DNA of 64,000 bases. Source: Conchocele bisecta. Lineage: Eukaryota; Mollusca; Bivalvia; Lucinida; Thyasiridae. The stretch covers positions 37,692,462 through 37,756,461 of the forward strand of contig CM055271.1 in the NCBI GenBank assembly GCA_029237695.1, in the 5' to 3' direction. The translations under genes were made by a program, and so were the position numbers. The notes beneath the pieces were generated by a model that was not told the origin of the DNA, did not search any database, and worked only from the letters and a program-made list of their open reading frames with translations. Below are positions 44,676-55,088 of the stretch, in pieces (the first letter of the stretch is position 1; every line of letters begins with the position of its first letter).

Positions 44676-47043
44676 AATGGCGGAGAATAAAGAGCCCAGC
44701 GAAGCATTAAGTTTTAACCCAGACACTTCAAAGGTTAACGACCTGAAGCGGTTTTTACGCGACCACGGCCAGCATGTCACCGGAACAAAGGGGCGTCCTT
44801 GTCACGAGGGCTAAAGGTGTACTTGAGTTAGGTCTGACTTCTTCGAACGAGATTCGAGAAAACGAAACCGAAAGTGCACGTGTTAGAAATTTGGAAAGAT
44901 TCGTGACGCCACTCGGTGAAGATATTCCGAACCCGGAGATTTTAAAAAGCAACTGGACGGGAGATGTTGTCGCGATACCAGAATTCAGACACGACTTTAT
45001 AATTACCTGGTGTTGAGCAATCAGCGTACATTTGACTCTGGACGTATGAAAGCCAAGCGGCAATTAAAAGCAAAGGTTTTTTACGAGGACGGCCATGTGC
45101 ATCGTGTTGTTTACCACGAAATAACAGCAAAAATGTTCCCACTGTTACGATGAAAGCACGCGTCATTCCATCCATCCCTACAGAGAAGGAAAACAAGAAG
45201 CCTGATTACACAACATGGGTTTGCTTGAGCAAAGTTTCTGGACGAGTCCATGCAGCAGGCTGCAGTTGTAGCGCTGGGTAAATATTAAAATATTCAACAC
45301 GTTTTTTTTTTTTACTCATATTTTACCATGTTGAACAGGTCCACAACATTATAAATAAAGAGCCAAATTTATTCATTATTTCTAAAAAATTTAAAACCTG
45401 GGCCAGCAACTAATTCTGCATTACATGAGATCTATGTCATGTTGCAGGCTGACCAACTGCCCAGAACTTTCCGGGCAAGCCCGGAATTGTCTATCTCAGC
45501 ATGAATGCCCGCAAATGGAAATGGATGCCCGGAATTTTCAGATAGTTATAAAATAAAGTAGCCATTGTAAGCTGAAAGATTACTGTACCAAAATGTACTT
45601 GTAGTTCAGGAATATTAGTGGAAACATATACCTTTCAATAAATTTTCCACACTATTTGTTATTTTCTTGGAATTTACTTCTAACTTAGTATGTTCATGCT
45701 TAAATTGCTTATATTTTGTCGTTCGCACGCTTAATTTGCTATATTTTGTTTACATTTTGTCGTTCGCGCGTTTAATTTTAATTTTGATATTTTCTTTTTA
45801 AATTGCCTGGAATTTTCATGGAAAAATTGGTTGGTCACCCTTATGTTGGTCAACATATTGTATATTTCAGGGAAGGCGAGTCGTGTAATCATGTGGCAGC
45901 CCTCCTCTATGCATTGGTTGACATCACCGAAAAGAAAGCGGATGGGTTAACTGCCAGTACATCTAGCCAGTGTAAGTGGATTAAACCGAGGAAACGGAAA
46001 CTCAGCCCAAAGAAATCACAAGAGATTGTATTTAAAAAACAAAAAGTCCATGGAACATCCCGTTACAACCTTGAAATCAAACAAATCAAAAAAAGCAAAT
46101 GTTATTAGTGTTGAACCAGTGGATGTCGCTAAGTTTAGTGAAAAATTGAAAATCTGTAAACCCGCATGCAGCATTTTTGCTTAGTTCTGAAAGCGCTGAA
46201 TTGAAAACCACTGACACAGAGCCAAATCTGATATTCACGCAAATTGATGTCATGTATGCAGATAATATTGATTTGAAAAGTCCTGCATGTGAAGAAAAAT
46301 TAAATAACTTTGTCGAGCAGCTTGTTACCAAATTTGATAAAAATGTATGTACTGATATTGAAAATAAAACCAGAGGTCAAGGGAAAAATACTAATTGGAT
46401 CGAAACGAGGAAAGGTAGGATTACAAGTTCTAATTTTGGACTTGTATGCAAGAAGAAACTAGATACGCCACCAGAATCCACAATAAAGACAGTATTAGGT
46501 ATCGCGAATTCCCGGGCTCCAGCAACAGAATGGGGTAAACGCCATGAGCCCGCTGCCCGCAGAGTGTATGCTAGAGAGATGAAGTCAACTCATAAAGACG
46601 TGCAAGTTACCACCTCTGGGCTCATTGTAGATCCCAAGCTACCACATCTTGGTAGTAGCCCTGATGGCCTAGTAACGTGTGACCATTGTAGTGACAGCCA
46701 AGGTTTGCTTGAAATAAAATGTCCCTACAAGTACAGAAACATGTCCCCCGTAGATGCAGCAAAGGACCCAATGTTTTGTTCTGCAGTCGTGGACGGAAAA
46801 CTAAAACTGAAACTTAACCATAATTACTATTACCAAGTTCAAGGTCAACTTGGAATATCTAAACGAAAGTGGTGTGACTTTTACATCTGGACTCTACATG
46901 GAACATCTGTAGAACGGATTCATTTCGATGAAAGTTTTTGGTCTGACATGGGTAGAGAAATTGACTTGTTTCTACAAGGGTACATTGTTCCAGAGTTGTT
47001 CAGCAACCGCGTTAAAAGAGAAAAGACCCTTAGCCTGGAGTAA
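44676..47043 (+). pseudogene. SAP-like/SWIM/YqaJ exonuclease gene of the transposon
   Basis: Start chosen at ATG 44676, 100 bp inside the left terminus (MAENKEPSEALSF). Residues ~19-40 hold a SAP-like helix pair (DLKRFLRDHGQHVTGTK, then LVTRAKGVLELGL). A SWIM zinc finger (C-x-C-x6-C-x-H) is completed only by splicing 45277 to 45871: CSC precedes the donor and ESCNHVAALLYAL follows the acceptor. The open 288-codon block 46177-47043 carries the YqaJ nuclease fold: TRKGRITSSNFG, ATEWGKRHEPAARRVY, GSSPDGLV, LEIKCPYK and YYYQVQGQLGISKRKWCDF, the acidic-E-x-K-Q pattern of lambda-exonuclease-type enzymes. Five frame changes (near 44795, 44990, 45145, 46105 and 46150) break it. The domain is an alkaline-exonuclease-like DNA nuclease by family; a role in transposition is inferred from position. 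Confidence 0.85.
45278..45870 (+). other. Predicted intron of the YqaJ gene
   Basis: Donor GG|GTAAAT at 45278, acceptor ATATTTCAG|GG ending 45870, 593 bp, AT-rich. The phase is right: GG plus G completes a glycine codon and restores the fourth zinc ligand region of the SWIM finger. Confidence 0.8.
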
Positions 47044-47079
47044 ATAACTGTACCATGTACATTTCTATATTAGTGCGAC

Positions 47080-47140
47080 ATAGGTCCTCTGATCAGACTG
47101 CACGGATGAGCAGGCTGATCTGGGGCTATGCTGACTGCAA
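47080..47140. mobile_element. Family G hairpin, short form, nested
   Basis: CTGATCAGACTGCACGGATG with a partner strand AGCAGGCTGATCTGG, just 3' of the YqaJ stop. Confidence 0.65.
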
Positions 47141-47192
47141 ACACAAAGTTGTAGGTTTTTTTTTGCTCGTTATGCATTGTGCATACTGATCC

Positions 47193-47450
47193 CTATGGAA
47201 AGCCGAATCTACATAAACTCAAATAATTAGTGCTAGCTTCAAAAAATTAGTGCTAGCACTAATTCAATTAGTGCTAGCTCTATTACACTTTAAATAATTA
47301 AAGCTAGCACTAATTCAATTAGTGCTAGCTTTAAATAATTAATCTAGCACTTATTGAATTAGTGCTAGCACCAATTTAATTCGAGCTAGTACTAATTTAT
47401 TTAAAGCTAGCACTAAATATTTGAGTTTAGTAGATTTCGGCGTTCCATAG
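47193..47450. mobile_element. GCTAGC-unit foldback element, nested
   Basis: The terminal repeats CTATGGAAAGCCGAATCTAC...TAAACTCAAATAATTAG and complement enclose about eight ATTAGTGCTAGCACTAAT-like units in both orientations. GATCC flanks each end (left near 47189-47193, right near 47449-47453), a possible target duplication. Confidence 0.75.
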
Positions 47451-47927
47451 ATCCCCAGTGTGAAATTGTAAGTAAATATTTCCGTCAAGATTACAATTAA
47501 GTATAATCACTGGGAAGTGTATAATATTGAATATCAGATATTAAATGATCAATTGATTAAAACATATTGTTTCGTATGCACTTAAATATTTGATTTATCA
47601 CTGTATAACATTATTGTGACAAGCCATCTGATCACGATTTACACTGTTTGTAGTACACAAACAACTGATTTTCAGAAGCGCCCTTCTCTGATTAATGCAA
47701 AAGTCTGGAAATCGTTATGCATTAGTCCATGTGAGACATGTGGATCTACACTGTTTACTAATATTTTCAATTTTTTATAAACACAACCTTTAACTGATCA
47801 ATGGAATAGTCTGCAACTCAGCATAGATTAATGTGAGATACTTGGGAGTGAAAGGGTCAAGTACCCACACCTGGCTAGGTATACATGGTATATGGTTGTG
47901 TAAATCTGGGCCATGAAATATAGTGTA

Positions 47928-48135
47928 GATCTATATGTGGCCGTGACTGGAGAAATGGGGCTTATGGGATTTTTAAAATGGTGCCTATGGGATTTGTGAG
48001 AAGCATGGCAGATGTTTCACGGACTGAATGCCGAACAGTGTAGGCCTGATCAGACTGTGCGGATGCGCAGGCTGATCTGGGCTACACTGGTCGCACAGCC
48101 CATAAGCCCCATTTCTTAAGTCAAGGCCACATATG
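47928..48135. mobile_element. Family G element, full copy, nested
   Basis: ATGTGGCCGTGACTGGAGAA to TAAGTCAAGGCCACATATG; centre GATCAGACTGTGCGGATGCG/CAGGCTGATC. Confidence 0.8.
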
Positions 48136-48605
48136 TAGATCATACTGAGGTCCGGCCGTGGCATCAGGATCATTAGAATCATTGTGACCTTCACTTAATG
48201 AACTTTAAGTGCAGTGAATTTGTATCTATCTTACGCTCAGCGACTTGTATCTTCGAGTCATTTTAGAACCAGCATACACCTCCATTTGGGAGAAAATGTA
48301 AAATCCATCTCTGAATTTTACAATATCATAATCTTGTGGAAAATACCCATACTACACAAGATCACTCAGCCCGTCAGCCGCATTCTCCTTTTTGTCAGCT
48401 CTTATGAGGCAAAATTCTATTCTAGGAATGAGAAGCAGCAGCTGATTCCCGCCATTGCTCTTCTAGTCTACTTACATGTAGGCCGGTACTAGACAGGAAA
48501 GAAGTGCATATATTCATTGTCTACACTTTTTACTCTTTTAAGAGAAATGTTACAACATATAAACAAAAACAATGGAGCCAGTGAAAAAGAAATGCTGTAA
48601 ATTTC

Positions 48606-48913
48606 GCTGAAGTGGTCTATGTCGCGCTTGGTACTACAGGAACAGACCCTGGAATCTGCCTCGACTATTTTTGAAGAAATGACCCAAATTCACAGAGTGC
48701 GTAATGGTCGTTGCATACATGTACTTGAAAAACCGACAGATAATCATCACTTTTTGCTACATTGGACTTTAATGAAATTTCACAGTAAACAGTCATCTGG
48801 CTGTAAAATGCATGGATATCGATCAATAAACATGTGACGTGTTGACGTCATTTCTAGAAATTTATGTCAGGGTATGTTTGTGTAGTACCATGTGTGACAT
48901 AGACCACTTCAGC
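48606..48913. mobile_element. MITE with GCTGAAGTGGTCTATGTC ends, nested
   Basis: GCTGAAGTGGTCTATGTCGC...GGTACTACA and its complement bound about 308 bp. The inverted match extends outward into AAATTT. The open frame inside (48619-48837) has no domain and is treated as fortuitous. Confidence 0.75.
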
Positions 48914-49218
48914 ATAAATTTCCATGTTTGACGTCCATATTTGTCTTTGCACAGAGACTTAGATTTCTTTTCTTATTTCTCTCTGTAAATATGCTTAGGA
49001 ATTTCATTAGAATTGTGTCGCACGATTCGAATGACATTTCAAGGCATATACGGTATTTAAAAATTATGAGAGAAATATGCCTCAGTAATCTTAGTTGAAA
49101 CTTGAAAAATCAAGGTCGGGGGGGGGAAATGTGAAAAAAACTGTATTGTGGCCCCGTTTTAATATTATCATGATTATACATAATATTGAAAACAGACTGT
49201 CTGGTATGGGTGTTGTTT

Positions 49219-49555
49219 TTTTTGGACTTTATTACCACTTAGTGATATCACCTATTCAAATACATGATATCACCTATTTGAATGCATGATATCACCTATT
49301 TAGAATGGGTGATATCACCAATTCGACTCTGAAATGGTGATATCATGCAATCGAATAGGTGATATCATGCATTCGAATGTGTGATATCATTCTATTCGAA
49401 TGCATGGTATCACCTATTCAAATTGGTGATATCACCTATTTGTATTGAATTGATGATATCATGTATTCTAATAGGTGATATCACGCATTCGAATGCATGA
49501 TATCACCATTTCAGAACGAATAGGTGATATCACTAAATGGTAATAAAGTCCAAAA
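49219..49555. mobile_element. GATATC-unit foldback element, nested
   Basis: TTTTGGACTTTATTACCACT...TAGTGATATCACC and the matching complement form ~38-bp terminal repeats. Between them are about 13 units of ATGATATCACCTATTCGAAT type, 21-23 bp each, on alternating strands. It sits between the two convergent transposon genes. No coding potential. Confidence 0.8.
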
Positions 49556-51182
49556 CGGCGCCTCATAGTCTTGGAGCTATGCTGCTGAGTTGATCAGGAT
49601 GACCAGACCAGCAGATTCTCCTCAAAATAATATGTCGTGACAATCTCAAACATCATAATTGGCCATTTTCTGAGGTTCATTCATTAGCTATGTTTTCAGT
49701 CAGTTTCATCATGAATTATTAGGAGGCTGCAAGTTTGACAGGTGAACACACAGTTTCCAAATTTTGCTGGCCTGTGAGGACAAATTGATTGGCATCGTAC
49801 CCTGTAAAATTCGAAAGTTCTTAACCCGTTCCATTGCCCGCTCAACATCGATTCTTAAATTGGCAATGCGACGCGTCTCCTCAACTCTCGCCTGCTGAAA
49901 CGTTTATGTTTGAACGGTGGAATGATCAAGTGAATCCCTTTTGGTGTCGTCAGGTCAGAAATCACAAATCCCTTGTCCGCCATGATGGCATCACCACGCT
50001 GACATAACTCAAGTAATCCAGAGTTCTTAGTGATTTGTTTGTCGCTAATCGAGCCACCCCATAAGTCGGAAGCGAATGTGATGATTCCGGAAGGACTTAT
50101 GCCTAACAAAGCCTTGTAGGTCATGTGAGTTTTATAGTGTGAGGTACATCAGTGTTTTGTTGCACAGGGACTGGGGCGTTTCGGTAAAGATTTCTGTACA
50201 GTCGATAATGACTCGGCACCTTGGGTACCTGTTTCTTGAACTTCCTTCGGCTGGCATTGTGTTTGTATAGTCGATAGGGAGGGCCATGGTGTTAGAAACG
50301 TGAGTTTCACATGCAAAATAGTCAATCCACCTGCTCACTATGCAACCACATGTTGACTTCGAGATGTGGAACCGACCGGCAAGGTCATCCAACAGTAATC
50401 CCAGTCGCAGCCGAATTAAAACCAGAAAGAACTCCTCCACCAGCTGGAGAGCTCTTGGTCTGCCCATGACTGTCGCGACTGCTAGCGGCACTGTCCTCTC
50501 CGTTGGGTATTTGGAACGGCGTCACTCATTTCATCAAACAAGGCATGGAATGTACCTGCATTCGGTAAACCAGTATAAAACATCACCTTCTCATCAGTAT
50601 GCTGTATGTCCTCGAAAGATATATCCGGTCTACTGGTCTGAATACCAACTGAGCACATTTGAATTGCATTATTTGCTACAGAACTGTCTGTTTGTACTAG
50701 AGTTGATTTGAGATCAATGCTACATTGTGTCGAGGCATCTGTAAATGTTTTTATAATCAAGGGTTTGTAAGATTCAGTTGCATCAGTCTGCTCACACTTG
50801 TTAACTGGCTTTTGATAGAAGTTCTCGTTCCACGGACCCACAGTAATCATGTAACATGACAGATGTTTGCAGGACACTACCACCACAACTGTTGTAGTTT
50901 GTTGAGACCACTTCTTCCTGGTCACTGATGATTGTATATTCTGTGATTGGCTCACTATCTTCAATGTCATTCTCTGGCTTCTTCGCTTCTATTTCCAACT
51001 GTACTGTCGCGGTTGGAACATTTTGTTTCTGAAAAAGAAAGAACGTAATTATTTTACAAACACAGACAACCCACACAAAAAGCTCATATTTAACAGCGGG
51101 AATTGGTTCGGGACCTTCCATGCCGCCACATATATTCTGGGTAGAACCAGATACAAATATGTGGATCAGGTAGATGGAAAAA

Positions 51183-51295
51183 TAAATTTAGTATTTTTGT
51201 CTCCCACGCCGGGATTCAAACTCCGGGCCGCCGGGTGGCAATCCATCGTTCTACCAAGTGAGCTATCGGTCCATCTACCCGACCACCACCCCTAG
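51183..51295 (-). ncRNA. tRNA-like relic / SINE head in the intron
   Basis: On the reverse strand, TAGCTCACTTGGTAGAACGA (A-box-like) and GGAGTTTGAATCCCGGCG (B-box) are at tRNA spacing and precede an A-rich tail. No intact cloverleaf was confirmed. Confidence 0.5.
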
Positions 51296-51343
51296 TAATT
51301 ATTCTAATTTATCATGTTTAAATACGATAATTACTGCAATGGG

Positions 51344-51694
51344 CAGGTTGGGGTAAAATACTAGAAGTATTAGACAGGAATTAGACAGCTCATTTAGTCA
51401 CTATGCTATGCCCTATGCTATAGGTGGGGAAACTAGACGTCAAACAAAATTGCAGATAAGTCTTCTGTAAGGAAAAAGACATTCCCCACCCTCGGGAATT
51501 AGACACAGATTTAATCCAGACAGACTGGAATTAGACAGTCGATTTTGACATTTGTCTAATTTCCCGGGGTTACCCGCCGCTGCTCCGGGCGGGGAAGACA
51601 TTGATAGGTGCATTATAACCAATAATATTTTTTAGGAAAAGTAGCTCATTATGGCATAGATGATAGAGCCACTTCTAGTATTTTACCCAACCTG
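51344..51694. mobile_element. MITE with CAGGTTGGGGTAAAATACTA ends and perfect ATGGG duplication
   Basis: The left CAGGTTGGGGTAAAATACTA and the right complement (TAGTATTTTACCCAACCTG) are flanked by identical ATGGG (51339-51343 and 51695-51699). The interior repeats ATTAGACAG several times. It is 351 bp and non-coding, inside the transposase intron. Confidence 0.85.
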
Positions 51695-52284
51695 ATGGGA
51701 GACAACAGTTGGGTTAACTTAGTTAGAACTGTCAAATCAGAACATATATGAGGGCGCATATATGACACCCCTGGCCCACCCTTCTTTGAAATGACACCAG
51801 CACTATGACTGTGTCTATGTGGAGGTGGGTGGGTGATTGTGGACTGTTCAATGCGCATTTTCATAGTAAAATACTAACTGTTGATGTGGTTCCAAAGAGT
51901 TTTTTCCGTCCAGACGACAGGAGGAACACCGATGGAAAGTTATTGCCCGTGGACATCTCGCCATTCACAAAATGGGTGCTGCATATTCGTGAATTGTTCG
52001 TGTAGTTGAACGTCGGCATGATGCTTTTGACACGTTTTGTCCATAATCTAAATAAATCACGATCAGCGGGGAATCTGTGTAACGTCACTGGTTTGTCGTT
52101 TACAAGTTTGCCACGATATTCACTACACACGGAACAATAAACCCGCTTTTTCTCCGTTGATTTTAACATTTTCCTGTTGTTATGAGACGCTCGAACATGC
52201 CACCCGGAAGTGAGCGCGAAGACCATTTATTGTTTCTACGCACAGGAGAGTTCGCAACGGGAGGCAATCAATACTGCACGCAAC

Positions 52285-52307
52285 TGACCTTTTCGGACAG
52301 GGCTATA
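52285..52307 (-). repeat. Right terminal inverted repeat
   Basis: CCTTTTCGGACAGGGCTATA, complement of the left end with one mismatch. An inverted CTTCCGGGTGGCA motif lies inward at 52198-52210. Confidence 0.85.
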
Positions 52308-52587
52308 TATGGTATGTACATGTATGGTGTGGTTAGCCAGGTGAAAGTGACACAATGCCATTTTATGTGTATGAGGTTATAATTATGAAATGGTGATTTG
52401 TGTTGTTCAAAATAGGCACACAACTGTCCAGAAAACGGACATATTTTACAGTTTGGTGTACTAAACAAAATTACAAATTTCGATTTTTTGTTTTTCGAAA
52501 ATGGTAATTTTTTATCGCATGTAGTTAAACATGTTTTTTTTCTTCAAAATTGTATTTTTTTATCGCATGCAGCTAATATAAGTCAGT

Positions 52588-52730
52588 TCTACTGGCTTTG
52601 CTATGTATGATTAGCTGAGTTTATATCATATGTTCTACTTCGCATCGTCAGTACTTTGTCAAACGCAAGAAAAGGTGAAGCTGGTTGATGGCTAAAATAC
52701 ACAAAGATGGCCGAGTTGGCCACTACATGT
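52588..52730 (+). repeat. Dispersed repeat shared with 34150-34293
   Basis: TATATCATATGTTCTACTTC, GAAAAGGTGAAGCTGGTTGA, GGCCGAGTTGGCCACT in the same order and orientation. Confidence 0.65.
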
Positions 52731-53548
52731 GTGTAGAACCCCCTATTGTTCACCCTCCTTTATTGTTACCCAGGTAACAATAGGGGAGGGTAACAATATC
52801 GGAGGACTGTATAATTGTGTAGAACCCCCTATTGTTCATCCTCCCCTATTGTTACCCCTCTGTAAGTTCGTCCATTCAGTTCTTGTGAGTGTCAGACAAC
52901 AAAAGTTGCCGACCAAAACAGATGACGAAATATTGTATCGGATGTTTGGAGCTCGATATCGAGCACATTCACATGCCGATATCACCATTGTATGCCGATA
53001 TCACTATTCTGGTCGTCTATAAAATATGATATTTATAGCGGGTAATAATAGGGGAGGGTAACAATAAGGGACGACTGTACCATTTGTATAACCCCCAATT
53101 GTTCACCCTCCCCTATTGTTACCCCTCTGTAAGTTCGTCCACTCAGTTTTTTGTGAGCGTAGGCAACAAAAGTTGCCGACCAAAAGAGATGACGAAATAT
53201 TGTATCGGATGTTTGGAGTTCGATATCGAACACATTCAGATGCCGATATCACCATTCTATTCCGATATCACCATCCTAGTAGTCAATGCAACATGATTTT
53301 TAATACCGGTAACAATCGGGGAGGGTAACACACACTATGTGAGGACTGTATAATTCCTTAGTATTTCCATTCCCTATTGTTACCCCTCAGTAAGTTCATC
53401 CATTCAGTTCTTATCAGTATTCGACAACAAAAGTTGCCGACCAAAACAGATGACGAAATATTTAATGATTCACATGCCGATATCACCAATCAATGTGTCA
53501 ATGCAGCATGATATTTGTACCTGATAACAATAGGGCAGGGTAATAATA
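52731..53548. repeat. ~270-bp tandem array, about three units
   Basis: Units begin GAGGACTGTATAATTGTGTA near 52801, GACGACTGTACC near 53071, and GAGGACTGTATAATTC near 53341. Each holds CCCTATTGTTCACCCTCCCC, TAAGTTCGTCCATTCAG, GTTGCCGACCAAAACAGATG and GATATCACCAT. CACCCTCCCCTATTGTTACC is also present inverted. Short peptides are conserved between units but lack a domain. Confidence 0.8.
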
Positions 53549-53614
53549 GTTGAGGGCTTTGCGCTGGGGTGAAATTGATTGCAAACGCAGAATATTTGGA
53601 AGAAATGTACTGTC

Positions 53615-53856
53615 CTGGGGCCCGTTTCACTAAACTTCTTAGAAAATGTTCGTAAGTTCAAATTTAAGATCGTCTGTAAATGTCAATTTATGAATTTACA
53701 TTTATTGAGCATAGGCTGCATATGCAGCCTATGCTCAATAAATGTAAATCCAATAATTATTTACAAGAAAACATTGTTAATGTGAAATTTACAGACCATC
53801 ATAATTGTGCACTTGCGAACATTTTAGTCGTACGAAGTTTAGTAAAACGGGCCCCT
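53615..53856. mobile_element. Family D palindromic MITE, full copy
   Basis: GGGCCCGTTTCACTAAACTT to AGTTTAGTAAAACGGGCCCC; centre GGCTGCATATGCAGCC. Confidence 0.85.
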
Positions 53857-54518
53857 GTACTGTATGTATACTGGTTTTACATAGGCTACAACTCGGTTAC
53901 ATTTATACATGTAATTGGGCCGTCAACTGAGAAAAAGAACAGTATGACATTAATTCTGATACCAGTGTACATAATGGTCTTTCTTCGCATCACAATACTA
54001 ATCACCGATTGATCAAAATTGTTATGTGGAGGTATAACATACTATTAGGCATATTGAAACTGCGAGGAATCGAATGCTGATCTAGTGATGCACTGGTCAC
54101 ATACAGCCGAAGCTCGCTTTTCACAGCCATGGCCCATATTTATACATGTCGTACCACATAATACAATATGCGAAAAACTGGTCACCTGAGTAAATTCGTG
54201 AAAACATACATGTATGTCGCAACGATTATAATAGCTGGTGCTAATCTGGTGCTTTAAAAAGAACAGCGCAGTGAATAAGCATACCACTTCAGTAGTCCTG
54301 GACCACACTGACGTCAATTTAGGCAATATCTGATCACGCCATCTGCCTAGTATTTTTTGGCAATTTTGAAATCTGTGTCAACGGTGTGAGGAAGTCATCT
54401 CTTAAATGTCCGTCTTAGCAAAATGAGTAGCATGGGTATTAATTTGGCTATCACATTAACGTGATTAACTAGCGTTACTATTTTGCACTTACATGCACTT
54501 TTGTCAATGTAAATGTTA

Positions 54519-54870
54519 TTATAGGAATGAATGGCCTTTTTGTGGAATTTATCGGGGTATAAACTTGGAAAAGTCGCGGGAATACTGGACGAAGGCCTCG
54601 TCCAGTATTCCCGCGACTTTTCCAAGTTTATATCCCCGATAAATTCCACAAAAAGGCCATTCATTCCTTATAATTCCAGCATTTGAAATAAATTCATCAA
54701 GAAAATGTGTTTATTTTCCGTTTTCTTAAGAATTATTTTAACTGCGCCTCACGGTTACGGAAAGTAGTTCGGCGTGGGAGTTTACTGGGATATAAATTTT
54801 GGACAGAGACTTGCTACGGGCCAATCAAATGTTAGGGAATTGTGTAAATAATTTTGTGCTGGAATTATTC
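54519..54870 (+). mobile_element. Family H element
   Basis: Hairpin from GGAATGAATGGCCTTTTTGT with a shorter centre (GACGAAGGCCTCGTC) near 54590; conserved tail with GGCGTGGGAGTTTACTGGG. A family D right end follows (54885-54930). Confidence 0.85.
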
Positions 54871-55088
54871 CAAAATCAAATTGTACACATACGAACTTCT
54901 TAGTATTACGAAGTTTACAGAAACGGGCCCTACAGAAAGATCACACCTACTATACTCACAGGTGGAGAAAGCGTGGCAGGGATGGAAAAATGGTTAAAAC
55001 TTTCCTGATTAATATGTTTAGAAACTAGCAGAAAGTCAGAGAAATAAACATTTCATTATAACAAAACAAACTCTCCTCTAAAGACGCA

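Larger units (their letters stand above)
51029..51878 (-). other. Predicted intron of the transposase gene
   Basis: On the reverse strand, donor ACA|GTTAGT (51878) and acceptor TTTCTTTTTCAG|AAA (51029). Both exon edges fall on codon boundaries (291 coding bases before the donor), so the phases agree. It holds a tRNA-like relic and a MITE. Confidence 0.7.
49724..52169 (-). pseudogene. THAP-domain DDE_Tnp_4 transposase of the transposon
   Basis: Reverse-strand start at M 52169 (MLKSTEKKRVYCSVC); an upstream M exists at 52226. Exon 1 (52169-51879) is a THAP zinc finger with the C2-C-H pattern YCSVC...RICSTHF, plus a LFRLWTKRV segment. Exon 2, from 51028, has an acidic linker, a DASTQCSIDLKSTLVQTDSS region, then LDDLAGRFHISKSTCGCIVSR (helix-turn-helix near 50380). 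The catalytic triad segments are VIIDCTEIF (near 50195), GDAIMADKGF (near 49985) and IDVERAMERVKNF (near 49825). The frame ends at TGA near 49724. Four frame breaks (near 50880, 50490, 50140, 49900) inactivate it. DDE_Tnp_4-type enzymes cut and rejoin DNA at transposon ends, and THAP usually supplies end recognition. Start and splice sites are inferred. Confidence 0.85.
44576..52304. mobile_element. 7.7-kb ISL2EU-like DNA transposon with YqaJ and THAP-transposase genes
   Basis: The left end reads TATAGCCCTGTCCGATAAGG from 44573. The reverse complement of the right end, up to 52307, reads TATAGCCCTGTCCGAAAAGG, a 19/20 match. If the element is AGCCC...GGGCT, it is flanked by AT on both sides (44574-44575 and 52305-52306); TA or TATA fits equally because the termini are palindromic. 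The only two recognisable gene relics in the interval lie inside and converge: a SAP/SWIM/YqaJ gene (+) and a THAP/DDE_Tnp_4 gene (-). Pairing an IS5-like transposase with a YqaJ nuclease, with a 2-bp AT duplication, is what I recall for the ISL2EU group. At least five smaller elements are nested inside, and both genes are frame-broken, so the copy is old and immobile unless helped in trans. Confidence 0.8.

Noticed and set aside
46177..47043. Bacterial or phage contamination (YqaJ domain)
   Set aside because: The gene is spliced, carries a SWIM finger and lies within a transposon whose other gene has a THAP domain, which is eukaryotic.
48214..48837. Two open frames between the YqaJ and transposase genes as extra transposon genes
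   Set aside because: One has no domain and the other lies within a MITE with clear terminal repeats.
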